Shown: positions 28,638 to 37,990, counted from the stretch's first letter. The stretch is 64,000 bases of DNA from CBDHEY01 sp965262305 (GCA_965262305.1 CBDHEY010000002.1:1-64000), one strand, 5' to 3'. Notes: a model not told the origin generated them from the letters alone. Numbers and translations: made by a program.

Positions 28638-29454
28638 CTATTTCATTTTATTAACAATTGTCCCGAGAACATTGGCACCATCTAGTAGTTTATTGCTCGT
28701 TTTAAATCATTTTTTGAACTACCTCCGTGTTCAACTACTAGTAAAACTGCATCTGCTCTAGGTGCAAATACTAGGGCATCATCACTGCTTAACAGCGCGG
28801 GTAAATCATAAATTATAATTCTATCTGCGTACCGAGATTTTAATTCTTCTTGGAGAGATAGCATCTCTGGTGATGAAAGAATTTCTGAGGTCTGATGACC
28901 TTGCGGTGTCCCTGGAGCTAAAACGAGCCTCGGGTATCCTGGGTTGATTAGAATGTTCTCGAGTTCGACTTTTTCAAATGCACAATCCACTATGCCTGCT
29001 TTAACTTCAGTGATGCCGAGAGTACTCGCAACGCTGGGATTTCTTAAATCTAGATCAACAAGTAGTACTGTTTGGTTAACTTCTTGAGATAAGGAAATTG
29101 ATAAATTGAGAGCGGTGAGTGTTTTTCCATTGCTTGCATTTGGGCTGGTAATGGCAAGTGATTGCCAACCATTCGTTCGCATAGTTTTTAATACTTGACT
29201 TCGCAAATGTCTGTATGGCTCTGATCGAGCATCATGTGCGAAACCAGCTACTAATAGCTTGGATTTTAATTCTTCATCTGAAAAGTTTATTTTTTGTGTT
29301 TTGGTATAATTGACGCTGCTCGTCGCTTTTTTTGCCTGTTTTGCAATCGGTTTTGAGCTTCTGAAGTCGATACTTTTTCATGCTCGAACTCGCCACCGAC
29401 AAAGCCTTTTCTTTCCCTTCTAGCTTTTTCTATTGCTTCTTGTATGCGTTCCAT
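28638..29454 (-). pseudogene. XrtA-associated tyrosine autokinase (CpsD/BY-kinase type), two apparent frameshifts
   Basis: The ATG at 29452-29454 opens a frame beginning MERIQEAIEKARRERKG, typical of the EPS-locus BY-kinase. The frame shifts near 29327-29345, beside a run of seven A/T bases. After it the protein continues with LLVAGFAHDARSEPYRHLRSQ, the Walker A-like SPNASNGKTLTALNLS, Walker A' VLLVDLDLRNPS and Walker B IIIYDLPALLSSDDAL. A second shift near 28684 replaces the expected end, which resumes as LDGANVLGTIVNKMK. Restored length is about 272 residues. Kinases of this kind, with the chain-length protein encoded just upstream, control polysaccharide length and export. No Tyr-rich tail is visible. 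The gene lies between gumC-like and ExeA-like genes. Confidence 0.8.
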
Positions 29455-29472
29455 AACTCATCCTCTTAATAT

Positions 29473-31239
29473 TTAGTGCAGTCCAAAACGTCGTAACAGC
29501 ATGTACCAAGTTACATCGAGAGGTTTTACATATGAATTAAATAGAGCTAGAGCACAAATGGATGCAACTAGTGCTCCCACAAATAAAAGCGTGAGTTTTA
29601 GCTTGAAAGCCTTAGACAGTTCTTCTGCGCTCCTAGTTTCCATTAACGGTACAACAACAATAGGACTATAACCTGTTTCAAATTCGATAGCTCGTTCTCC
29701 CCAAACTCTTGAATCCAGCGCCTCAACCAAAAATGCAATGCCTATTGAAAGCCCGAGTGCTAATAACATAGATATCCCCATTAACATCGTTCGATTCGGG
29801 CTAAAGGGTTTTTCTGGAATTTCTGGTGGCTGAATAAGGGTAAATCTTTCACCTTTGCGTTCTTGCTCTAAGTTTCTCCCTAGTTCTGCCTCCATTAACT
29901 TGGTCTTTATTTCCTGATATTTAAACTGTTTATTTTGATAATTTCTCAATAGTGCTTGATAATCTTTTTCCACTTCAGGAGTTTTTAATATAAGTCGCTT
30001 ATAGTGGTTTGCTGTTTCTTGGATTGCTAGGCGTTTTTGTTTTAGCGCACGCTTTTCACTGGATATTGATTTTAGACGTGTACTTAGAACAACGTAAGAT
30101 GGATTATCAGGAATGATTTCAGTTTCATTGTTTGAAGATTTTTCTATCTCGATTTCCAGATCTGAAACCAATGCTTCTAGTCTTTTCACCTCTGGGTGAT
30201 TAAGTGAGTACCGATCTTGAGCTTCACTCAGTTGATTGCGAGATACTTTTAGTTGTTCTCCAATTTCATCTTTTTTTAAACCATTACCAACTAGGTTTTC
30301 TAAGTCGTTAATTTCTCTATTCAATCTTGCTAAGTCAGGGTGATCTTCACGATAGAGCGATGATTTTCTGCGAAGTTCTGTCTGCAGTGCTTTTAACCTA
30401 TCTGAATCGCTTAGAACTGCTGCCCCATTAGAAAGAATTGTTGGCGCAGAGGGGTTTATTCTCGTTAGTTCGTCTGCAAGCTCGATTTCACGGGTTTCTA
30501 AATCGCGAATTCGTGTATTCACCTCTATAATTTCCCTTTCTGTTCTGTCAAGCATATTGATATTATATGAACCTAGCTCTGGAAGAGAGCCTTGGTTTTC
30601 ATCTTTAAATTCTGATATTTGTTGCTCCATATCTAATAATTCTATGTCTAGGGCATCGGCTTCTTTATTTAAAAACTCTGTTGTGCTAACTGATTGTTTT
30701 GCTCTTTCTTTCAGGTTTTCATTTAAGAATAGTGTTGTGAGTTCGCTAGCAACTTGCTGCACAACTGAGGGGTTCTTTCCCTGAAAAGAAAGACTAAACG
30801 CGATAACCGCTTCCATAGGTCTTCCGCTCCGAGGATCAACCACGTCGGCGCTAATTGGCGATACGGAAACACTCCTTCGAAACTTATTTGCAATTTCGGA
30901 GCGTGTCATTTTTTGCAACTCTTTTTCATCATGTAGGCCGAACCGCTCGACAATGGACATGATATTTCCAATTGTCATAATTTTTTGTTTAATTTCTTCG
31001 ATTCTTTGTACGGCAAAGCTGGTAATCGTGGTTCGAACCATATCTTGAGGTACATCTTGTCCTTCAATCAATATGACAGATTTAGAAATATATTTTGCTG
31101 GTAAGGCATAGGTTGTAAATACTCCGATAATAATAATGCAAATAGCAGAAGCGATTATTACTAATTTTCTCCTTTTTATTGCGGCGACATAGTCGGAAAA
31201 GGTTTTGCTGTTTTCTTCTTCGTCTAGATCGAATTCCAC
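29473..31239 (-). CDS. Polysaccharide chain-length determinant protein (Wzz/GumC type, XrtA-associated)
   Basis: A 588-residue inner-membrane protein. A Wzz domain at the start (FSDYVAAIKRRKLVIIASA) holds the first membrane helix (about residues 28-50). A long periplasmic coiled coil follows (about 165-460). The PEKPFSPNRTMLM motif precedes the second membrane segment (about 490-508), as in all Wzz/GumC proteins. An extra C-terminal segment has another hydrophobic stretch (about 548-570). It starts 16 bases after the outer-membrane barrel gene and is followed by the kinase gene. It should set chain length and link the polymerase to the Wza-type exporter. Confidence 0.87.
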   Translation of the reverse strand: MEFDLDEEENSKTFSDYVAAIKRRKLVIIASAICIIIIGVFTTYALPAKYISKSVILIEGQDVPQDMVRTTITSFAVQRIEEIKQKIMTIGNIMSIVERFGLHDEKELQKMTRSEIANKFRRSVSVSPISADVVDPRSGRPMEAVIAFSLSFQGKNPSVVQQVASELTTLFLNENLKERAKQSVSTTEFLNKEADALDIELLDMEQQISEFKDENQGSLPELGSYNINMLDRTEREIIEVNTRIRDLETREIELADELTRINPSAPTILSNGAAVLSDSDRLKALQTELRRKSSLYREDHPDLARLNREINDLENLVGNGLKKDEIGEQLKVSRNQLSEAQDRYSLNHPEVKRLEALVSDLEIEIEKSSNNETEIIPDNPSYVVLSTRLKSISSEKRALKQKRLAIQETANHYKRLILKTPEVEKDYQALLRNYQNKQFKYQEIKTKLMEAELGRNLEQERKGERFTLIQPPEIPEKPFSPNRTMLMGISMLLALGLSIGIAFLVEALDSRVWGERAIEFETGYSPIVVVPLMETRSAEELSKAFKLKLTLLFVGALVASICALALFNSYVKPLDVTWYMLLRRFGLH

Positions 31240-31254
31240 TTTAATCTCCAGTAA

Positions 31255-32610
31255 TTACCAAATATTACTTTTAGGTTGATAGCTAATTTTCAAGCTCGCT
31301 TCAAATCCAGATGGGGCGTTTGAAGTTTGATCTTCAAATTCTTGCTGTCGATATATCAAGCTAAAAGTTGATAGCCAACTTAGAGTTAGCCTGGCTCGAT
31401 ATAGCGAGTTTAAGCTAATTAGGTCTCTGTCACGTACACGTTGCGAAGGTATGGTTTCAGTATTTAGTACTCTTCTTTTTCCGTAACTTACAGAAAAGCT
31501 GGTGGACTGCTTTTCAGAAATTTTTTGGTTTAGACTAAATTGAACATCTTCTTTAATCAGGGTAGAACCTCCACTGCTTGGTTCGATCTCGCGAGAAAAG
31601 TTTAGTGTCAAGGATGTTTTCTCTAGATGATCGTAATTTAGCGATAGTAGATAAGATTGTGTTTCCGTATTTGATGTGCTCTTGTTTTCACCCCCAAAGA
31701 TTACTTCGTCTCTTATTGGGGTGGCTGGTGCGATTTGAATATCGGAAATGACATTCTGCGAAATGTTCGTAAAGGATTGCCCTGCAGATGCATTTATAGA
31801 CATCGTTTCAGAAACGCGCCAATCTAAACCCAGTTGTAAGTCAGAAATAAAGGTATCTTGTTCAATCAAAGCCGGCACCCTACGAATAGGTGGCGGCACA
31901 ACAAAATTATCCACGACTTGATCGTTTAATAGCGTTTCCGTGTCGAAATCTGTTTGTTGAAATCGATTGGAGGACTGGATTGTAAATGTTGTGAGGTCGT
32001 TTATGATATAACGATAAAATAACTGGAGACCAGCCAAGTCATAGTCGTTAAGATTATTCCCATCGAAACGTATCAAGCTGACTGATGTGTTGGTATTTAA
32101 AGCATTTCTGATGTTAAGACTCTTTTGCCATCCCAGGCTAAGACTGTTGGTTTTTTTTTCTGAAGCCTGCTCCGTAATTATTCCTGATTCGTCAAACTCT
32201 GTTTCTACTTGGTTAAGCGACTCGAGAAAATGAGAAGCAGTTAGTGATATTTGTGACGATTCTGATAATTTTCTATAGTCTAAATTCACTGATCCGGTAT
32301 CTGAATCGAATTCAGGAAAATTGTATTTTCGTGATGAATATTTTGCTCCGGCGCGAAAGTTGTTTCTTCCATCTGAATAACTGTAACTCGTCGATGAATT
32401 AAACAGTTGTCCATGTAGTTCAATTTCATCTTCTGCTTCTAATCGAGCATTGGAATCATATTCTTGCTCGAGACTAAGAGAAAGACTGAATCGATTTTCT
32501 CCTGCCTGAGAAGGTTGTGGATAAACAATAAACACAATCAGTGTTGATAATGTAAAAATCACCACGACAATGCTTTTTGTATTGTAGTTGCTAGATATCA
32601 AATAAATCAT
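31255..32610 (-). CDS. Outer-membrane beta-barrel protein, PEP-CTERM-system associated (TIGR03016-like)
   Basis: A 451-residue protein. A signal peptide ends at PSQA-G (about residue 36), and the mature part begins with a strand-rich EQEYDSNARLEAED segment, a common entry in EPS-locus barrels. Alternating hydrophobic and aromatic residues recur to the end (FSVSYGKRR, LTLSWLSTFSLIY), and the final residue is Trp. It overlaps the upstream wza-like gene by four bases (ATGA), so both are made together. The position between exporter and chain-length genes fits the barrel protein of exosortase EPS loci. The barrel assignment is by pattern only. Confidence 0.75.
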   Translation of the reverse strand: MIYLISSNYNTKSIVVVIFTLSTLIVFIVYPQPSQAGENRFSLSLSLEQEYDSNARLEAEDEIELHGQLFNSSTSYSYSDGRNNFRAGAKYSSRKYNFPEFDSDTGSVNLDYRKLSESSQISLTASHFLESLNQVETEFDESGIITEQASEKKTNSLSLGWQKSLNIRNALNTNTSVSLIRFDGNNLNDYDLAGLQLFYRYIINDLTTFTIQSSNRFQQTDFDTETLLNDQVVDNFVVPPPIRRVPALIEQDTFISDLQLGLDWRVSETMSINASAGQSFTNISQNVISDIQIAPATPIRDEVIFGGENKSTSNTETQSYLLSLNYDHLEKTSLTLNFSREIEPSSGGSTLIKEDVQFSLNQKISEKQSTSFSVSYGKRRVLNTETIPSQRVRDRDLISLNSLYRARLTLSWLSTFSLIYRQQEFEDQTSNAPSGFEASLKISYQPKSNIW

Positions 32611-33200
32611 GGCACCAAGATAACGTCGCCGCTCTTCAATATGATATTTTCTTCAAGGCGGTTTCCGTCTTCTACTTTCGCGTAGCGAAACTTAAATGCC
32701 TCTTGTGTTCCATTTTTATCACGTCGAAGGATCTTAATGTCATTTTGTTTGGCGAATGTTGTAACGCCTCCTGCTAGAGCTAATGCCTGTGTCACATCTA
32801 AATTTTTACGTATGGGATATTCTCCTGGGCGGGCAACTTTTCCAAGCACATATATTGTATTTCCCGAAAGGCCAATTACTGACACGGTGACAACTGGTTG
32901 GTCTTTTAGGAATTTAGAGAGTTGAGTTGCAATCTCAGCCTGAATTTTTTCTATCGAATTTCCACCTGCATTAATTTCACCCACAATAGGTTGGCTTATC
33001 TTTCCGTCTGGTCGAACAAGCAGTTCTCTTTGACTTAATTCTGGCTCACCCCAAACGTGTATCGATAAGACATCGCCTGGGTTTACGAGATATGGATCAA
33101 GAACCAAGTTTTTGGGCGAATCGGCAAAAGCATATGGCTGCAGGGAAATAAAAAGCAAACATATTGCATTAATATAAATTCTATGATGAGTCATAATCAA
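32607..33200 (-). CDS. Polysaccharide export protein (Wza/EpsE type)
   Basis: A 197-residue periplasmic/outer-membrane protein. It has a signal peptide (ending YAFA-D), a Poly_export domain (YLVNPGDVLSIHVWGEPELSQ at about 37-57, then VRPDGKISQPIVGEI), and an SLBB domain (about 110-185, VYVLGKVARPGEYPI-like). It lacks a lipobox Cys and is much shorter than E. coli Wza (379), as in PEP-CTERM-linked EpsE proteins. It is the first gene of the minus-strand EPS operon (wza - barrel - gumC - kinase - ATPase - GT - wzy - wzx). Its promoter must lie in the ~400-base divergent region 33201-33605. Confidence 0.88.
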   Translation of the reverse strand: MIMTHHRIYINAICLLFISLQPYAFADSPKNLVLDPYLVNPGDVLSIHVWGEPELSQRELLVRPDGKISQPIVGEINAGGNSIEKIQAEIATQLSKFLKDQPVVTVSVIGLSGNTIYVLGKVARPGEYPIRKNLDVTQALALAGGVTTFAKQNDIKILRRDKNGTQEAFKFRYAKVEDGNRLEENIILKSGDVILVP

Positions 33201-33605
33201 AGTTATCTAAAAATGTCATTCAACCTTTGGGAGCAACGGTACAGCAGATATCTTCGAGGAGGACACGATAACTGATGCCGGGCTAATCAATGGTTCTTTT
33301 ATGTCGACAATCGTGCCTGAAAAAAGATTCAACACTTGCACCACTAGCGAAGAGCGGCAGAAGTTAGTGGTAATGTATGACAATTTCATTGCAGAAAAAT
33401 GAAATTATTTCGGCGGGTATCAAAAATCGGAGCTAGTTACTTTATAATCTGGTTTCAGAAAAAAAAGATTAAAAAACCGTCTGACTTCAATTAACAGTAA
33501 CAATCTATTGTTAGCGTTACGACCTTTGATGGATAGGTCGAATCTTAGACTGTTGTTGTTTGGCATCTAGAATATCTTACAAATTTAATTTAGGAATACA
33601 TTGCA
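33201..33605. promoter_or_regulatory. Divergent regulatory region of the EPS operon and a lipoprotein gene
   Basis: About 400 bases between the divergent starts. Seen here: a palindrome TAACAAT-ct-ATTGTTA (33498-33513), a second inverted repeat CGACCT...AGGTCG (33520-33540), and a looser repeat ACCACTA...TAGTGGT (33340-33371). These could be operator sites or leader hairpins. I saw no convincing small gene. Confidence 0.5.
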
Positions 33606-36395
33606 ATGTTGAGTGTTAAGAAATTGCAGGCAAGATCTCTTTGTTACACAAAATCTTTAAAGTTAATCTCAATTGCTGCGGCCTTTTCATTTCTATTGAA
33701 CGCTTGTGATAGTGGTGGAGGATCTTCGAGTAGCCAGCCAGACCCTATAGGAGCGGATGAGCAAACCTTCCGTTTAGGTGGCATTGCTAGAGGTTTAACT
33801 GGCGTCGCCACTATTACTAATGGCGAAGTTGAGTTTACCTTGACTAGAAATGGTGACTTTGTCTTCACTGAAGAATTTGAAAGCGGCACAGCTTATGATG
33901 TGAGGTTAAAATCTCTGCCAGATGGGCAGGTGTGTGAAGTCATAAATTCAGTAGGTACCATAGTTCAAAATGTTACAAATCTAGTTGTGGATTGTGCTGA
34001 GATGGTGAATGTCGATGTTTCGATTGATGTACCAGATCAATATGCGTTAACAGATCTTCGGTTATTAAGTAACTTTGAAGCCCTAGGTGGTAGCGGAGAA
34101 CGCGCTATCGATTCCGATGTGGCGTCAATTCTTGCGTTCAAAAACACGTTTATTTCACTTTTAAACGAAGAAGGTGAGGCGCTATTTTTAACGTTTGTTG
34201 GCGAAATTGGTACAGGTGATTTTTCAATTGATGCAGTTACTACTGCTATTTCGCTTCTCTTGCTAGAACCAACCATATCGCAAGCTATAGGTGATAGAGT
34301 TAATGCGAATGGTTTTAACTATACATTGTTCATAAATGCCATTATCGATGGAATAGAAAACGGCGTAGAGCCATTTAGCACATTTCCTTTTGTTGTTGAT
34401 GCGGTCGCCGTTTTAGCGGCTCAAATTGACTTGCATATCGAAAATGGTGGTCAACTGAATGAGCCTTCTGATGAAATAACGAATGCTTTGGCCAATGCTA
34501 TTCTAGCTGTATCGAATTACTTGAGTGACAGTTTGCCACTTCCGGCTACTGCGAAAACATCGTCTGGAAGTTTCCAAAAAGTCACTGCAGGTGGCAATGC
34601 TAGCCAAGTTGGGGCCGATATTAGTTTTATTGCGTCAGAAGAATCTCGCTTGATAATTGTCACCGCTAAAAATTCCAGTGGACGCTTTATTTCGCTAAAT
34701 TCTGAAGTTTTTGCGTCTACGCAGTTGTCTCCACAAACAGGTGCTGCGGTCGCTGATGAAACGACGTGTATTGAGGGTGAGTGTATTCAATATGAGTTAC
34801 CAGATGGTATAGCGTCTCAGCAAACCCTATCTATTGATGTTAGCGGACCAGGACAGCTCGGTGAGATAGAAGCGAGTAACCTAGATGGATTGGTTGCAGC
34901 ATCTTCTTTAAGTAGTGTCTATCAGTATTTCTTACCGTCGCTAAGACCCTTGCTGGGTTTGAATAACCCATTTCGATTCAATGTAGCTAATTGTTTGTCA
35001 GAGCAAACGCTAAATAGTCTCGCGACTCGCTCGGCTAACGCTTTTAATAGTGATCAAGATTTAGTGAGCGAACTTTATAACAATGTTTATGCCGAGTTGG
35101 CTTTAACTTCCCGAACGGACTTTCTTTCAGCAACTATTGATTCTCAAATCCCAATTGATGAGCTGTTTGATTGTGATAAGTTTGGTATCGGTGTATTCAT
35201 CGAAAGTAACAAGTTTCTTGCTATCGAAAACGTTCGCAACCTGCTAGATATTGCAAACGGCGTATTTTCAGAATTGAGCGCTGTTATGACTCAAGATCTG
35301 TTTGATGTAAGTGGGTTAAATGGCCTGATAGACACGGTAAATAGTAACCAAGCCTTCTTTACTTGGGAGCTTTCTAACTTGCTCGCATTGACTATAAGCG
35401 CTGATCGGCAATTTGTTTTAGAAAACTCAGAGATTAATTTTTCAGGTGAATGTGTTAGTCCCAGCACGCAAGAGGCGACTGATTGCACGATTCAATGGAG
35501 TTTTGGTGATGGTGATTCGGCCGAAGGAGAAAACGTAAGTCATGTATATTCGCTATTGGGTGAATATACGGTGACTGCCATGGCTTCCGACGAAGATGGT
35601 GCCGAAATATCGGAAAGCCTGCTTATTGAGGTTGATGAGCCTCTTCCTAGAATTCGAATCAGTGATGCGTCAGGAAACCCCCTTAATGATCCAGCCTTTG
35701 ACTATGGAGAGGTTAGTTTTGGTGAAACGCAAAGTGTGCGCTTTTTAATCCATAATGATGGCTTTTTGGATCTGGTCATCGAAAACTTTGGCAGTGATAA
35801 CGACCAATACGTGATCGACCCGGGGTTCGAGTCCTTGTTGGCCCCTGATGAAAACACGGAAGTATCCATTGATTTCACACCAAGTGTATTAGATGAATCT
35901 ATGGCAACAATTCATTTTGATTCTAATGATCCAGATAATCCTAGAACTCAATTTCAGTTGGTTGGTTCAGGGGTGATATCTTCTGATGGGAACTACTGGA
36001 CGGTTGAGCGAAACGGTGAGACACAAGTGTTCCTGGTTGATCGATCAGTATTTCTCCCCGAAGCCGCAGACGATCTCTTCGAAGTGAGGGCCTTTGCGAG
36101 TACAAATGTTGATTTTCCTCAAATTAGTGTGAGTTTGTTTGATTTTGATGCGAGAGGTAACGCTGAGTACCAATTAGATAAAGTCTGTTTAGGCGTCTAT
36201 ATTGAAACGCCAGATGCTGAAAATCAGTTTTGTACCAATGCCGCTACTGCAGTTGGTGTTGCCAGCGTTTCTGATGGTCGCACAGCTGGAGAGAAGCGTG
36301 TGACCTTCACGTTTGATGCAATTACTCGCAACTGTGACACAGAATGCGAAACTTTGCGGGTTCAAGGTGATGTATTTTTTGACGGGAGTCTCTAG
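33606..36395 (+). CDS. Large lipoprotein with PKD and choice-of-anchor D (HYDIN-like) domains
   Basis: A 929-residue protein. The signal peptide has a lipobox-like LNAC (Cys about residue 34) followed by a Ser/Gly-rich linker. The middle (about 45-590) has no fold I recognise. A PKD domain (about 605-680) shows WSFGDGDSAEGENVSHVYSL. A choice-of-anchor D/ASPM-HYDIN-type Ig domain follows (about 690-790, FDYGEVSFGETQSVRF and IDFTP). The last ~130 residues hold several Cys. PKD and such Ig domains are common in surface proteins that bind polysaccharides or other proteins. It is divergent from the EPS operon and may act at the cell surface with that polymer; that link is inference. Confidence 0.75.
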   Translation: MLSVKKLQARSLCYTKSLKLISIAAAFSFLLNACDSGGGSSSSQPDPIGADEQTFRLGGIARGLTGVATITNGEVEFTLTRNGDFVFTEEFESGTAYDVRLKSLPDGQVCEVINSVGTIVQNVTNLVVDCAEMVNVDVSIDVPDQYALTDLRLLSNFEALGGSGERAIDSDVASILAFKNTFISLLNEEGEALFLTFVGEIGTGDFSIDAVTTAISLLLLEPTISQAIGDRVNANGFNYTLFINAIIDGIENGVEPFSTFPFVVDAVAVLAAQIDLHIENGGQLNEPSDEITNALANAILAVSNYLSDSLPLPATAKTSSGSFQKVTAGGNASQVGADISFIASEESRLIIVTAKNSSGRFISLNSEVFASTQLSPQTGAAVADETTCIEGECIQYELPDGIASQQTLSIDVSGPGQLGEIEASNLDGLVAASSLSSVYQYFLPSLRPLLGLNNPFRFNVANCLSEQTLNSLATRSANAFNSDQDLVSELYNNVYAELALTSRTDFLSATIDSQIPIDELFDCDKFGIGVFIESNKFLAIENVRNLLDIANGVFSELSAVMTQDLFDVSGLNGLIDTVNSNQAFFTWELSNLLALTISADRQFVLENSEINFSGECVSPSTQEATDCTIQWSFGDGDSAEGENVSHVYSLLGEYTVTAMASDEDGAEISESLLIEVDEPLPRIRISDASGNPLNDPAFDYGEVSFGETQSVRFLIHNDGFLDLVIENFGSDNDQYVIDPGFESLLAPDENTEVSIDFTPSVLDESMATIHFDSNDPDNPRTQFQLVGSGVISSDGNYWTVERNGETQVFLVDRSVFLPEAADDLFEVRAFASTNVDFPQISVSLFDFDARGNAEYQLDKVCLGVYIETPDAENQFCTNAATAVGVASVSDGRTAGEKRVTFTFDAITRNCDTECETLRVQGDVFFDGSL

Positions 36396-36438
36396 CTAGA
36401 CACCACTTAATCTAAACCCTTTCTATTTTTAACTTTTA

Positions 36439-36466
36439 GCGCCAATTACTGTCTTGTTATTGGCGC
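36439..36466 (+). terminator. Rho-independent terminator
   Basis: Perfect 8-base arms GCGCCAAT and ATTGGCGC with a 12-base loop, 44 bases after the large lipoprotein stop, followed by the T-rich AAATTTCTTTCTCTTT. Confidence 0.8.
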
Positions 36467-36860
36467 AAATTTCTTTCTCTTTCCATTGTTTTTTTGTTGT
36501 TCGCTTTTCTTATTTAGCGTGTTTAGTGTTTTGAGTGACATGTTAATCGTTTTAGAGTGAATCATTTTTCACTTACTTTCCTCATTTTTATCCAAATCTT
36601 TACCGAGATATAAAAGCAATTAATTTGCATTTAATTTGTAATGCGTTTAGATTTCTTTTGATTTTCGTTTTTTCATAGTTTTTGGCGCAAAAATATTTTA
36701 TTTAAAGTCTTTTGTATTTTTTTAGACAAAAACTATTAATCTTTATGTATTTTTATTTCAATAAAAATGTAAAAAAAATTTATCCTATATGTCATGAAAT
36801 TACCGCTCAAAAGGATTAAAATGTGCCCACAAAACGAAAACAGAAAAATTGGGGACAAAA
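36467..36860. other. Very AT-rich non-coding region upstream of the RHH gene
   Basis: Nearly 400 bases of A/T runs with no plausible gene. Presumably it carries the promoter of the following two-gene unit. Its composition is what a nucleoid silencer of H-NS type would bind, but no specific site is visible. Confidence 0.5.
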
Positions 36861-37400
36861 ATGGATCGAAAAAAACGCAATGTTTCAATCAGGTTGTCTG
36901 AATCTGATATTCGAAAAACAAAAGAAGTCTCAAATCGCTTAGGCGTAAAGGATTCAGAACTTTTTCGCTTCGCAATTAAAAATACTTTAAGAAAACTCAC
37001 TCCCTTGAATGATGGTGAGCTTCAGGGCGCTGATTTGATTCCAGCATGGCTTATGTGGGGAGAAGAGCTTTCGGAGTATTTTGATTTAAATGGTGAACAA
37101 CTTAACGAGATTTTTAACAGCGGAGTATCAGAAGATAAATGTATCGACGCAGCTGATATAGATCTTATGTTGCTGTCACGTTTGAGTGGCAGTTATGTTG
37201 TTAAGCGCCTTTCAGAAATCTGCGGTTCACAAGTTGAGCCAGCTCAAGCTAATCAAGTTATGCGAAATTATTTATATGACAAATATGTGCTTGGTAAAGC
37301 CTGCGATTGTCAAGAACCATCTTCTTTAAATAGTGGGTCGGAGCATTTGATTCATGAGGAAGGAAGAAATAACAACGTTGCTCTAGTCAGTTATCTTTAA
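36861..37400 (+). CDS. Ribbon-helix-helix-type regulator-like protein
   Basis: A 179-residue protein. The ATG at 36861 has GGGG six bases upstream; the TTG at 36849 is rejected. The first ~45 residues (RNVSIRLSESDIRKTKEVSNRL, then DSELFRFAIKN) look like a ribbon-helix-helix DNA-binding module: an exposed NVSIRL beta strand followed by two helices. The remainder is acidic and helical, with a CDC pair near residue 143, and has no family I know. It is 16 bases upstream of a VPLPA-CTERM protein gene, so the pair is probably one transcript. It may control that gene, or other sorted-protein genes. Regulatory function is inferred from the N-terminal fold only. Confidence 0.62.
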   Translation: MDRKKRNVSIRLSESDIRKTKEVSNRLGVKDSELFRFAIKNTLRKLTPLNDGELQGADLIPAWLMWGEELSEYFDLNGEQLNEIFNSGVSEDKCIDAADIDLMLLSRLSGSYVVKRLSEICGSQVEPAQANQVMRNYLYDKYVLGKACDCQEPSSLNSGSEHLIHEEGRNNNVALVSYL

Positions 37401-37416
37401 ATAAAGGAAATAAATC

Positions 37417-37947
37417 ATGTGGTCTAAAAATTTAATTAAATTTATCTCAATTGTCATCTTCTTGTTCGGTTTTAATCAAGTTCATGCAGCTGCTGAGCCT
37501 TTGATTATTCCTGGTGCTACGATAGAAAGTTCCGGTGGTGATACTCTGGTTGCTCCTGCGATAGGCGTTTGGTCTTATACTGGTAAGGTAACTTTTCAAG
37601 GGCCAGAGTCAACATATAGACTATTGTTATCTGATATCAGTACTTCAATTGGTGGTTTTGAATACCTCGGTGGAACTATTTCAACGGCTACTAAAAAGTT
37701 AGTTGAGTTCGATTATAACGTTAGAGGGAATGAAATTCAGGATTTCGACTTTGAAATCGAAGAAGGTGAGTACTGGTTAACTTTATTTGCCATTACTGGC
37801 AGCACCGCAAATATAGGTACTCTTGGCCTTGATTTTCAACTACAGAGTGAAGTTCCACTTCCTGCTTCTGCTTGGATGATGCTTTCAGCTTTAAGTGCTT
37901 TAGGGTTGATGAAGCGAAAATCCATTACTAAGAAATTGAATAAGTAA
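37417..37947 (+). CDS. VPLPA-CTERM sorted protein
   Basis: A 176-residue secreted protein. It has a signal peptide (ending QVHA-A, about residue 25) and a beta-rich mature domain of unknown fold (about 26-145). The C-terminal sorting signal is VPLPASAW followed by a hydrophobic helix and a basic MKRKS...KK tail. That signal is the substrate mark for exosortase D, encoded at 14321-15946. AAGGAA stands upstream of the ATG. No Cys lies in the mature part. It forms a pair with the preceding RHH-like gene and is followed by a terminator hairpin. Likely exported and attached to, or released with, the exopolysaccharide layer. Confidence 0.88.
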   Translation: MWSKNLIKFISIVIFLFGFNQVHAAAEPLIIPGATIESSGGDTLVAPAIGVWSYTGKVTFQGPESTYRLLLSDISTSIGGFEYLGGTISTATKKLVEFDYNVRGNEIQDFDFEIEEGEYWLTLFAITGSTANIGTLGLDFQLQSEVPLPASAWMMLSALSALGLMKRKSITKKLNK

Positions 37948-37976
37948 GTTTTCCTACCAGTTTCACAATATTAGTT

Positions 37977-37990
37977 GCGCAAGGATGCGC
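37977..37990 (+). terminator. Rho-independent terminator
   Basis: Short GC hairpin GCGCA-AGGA-TGCGC followed directly by TTTGTTTTTCC, 29 bases after the VPLPA-CTERM gene stop. Confidence 0.7.
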
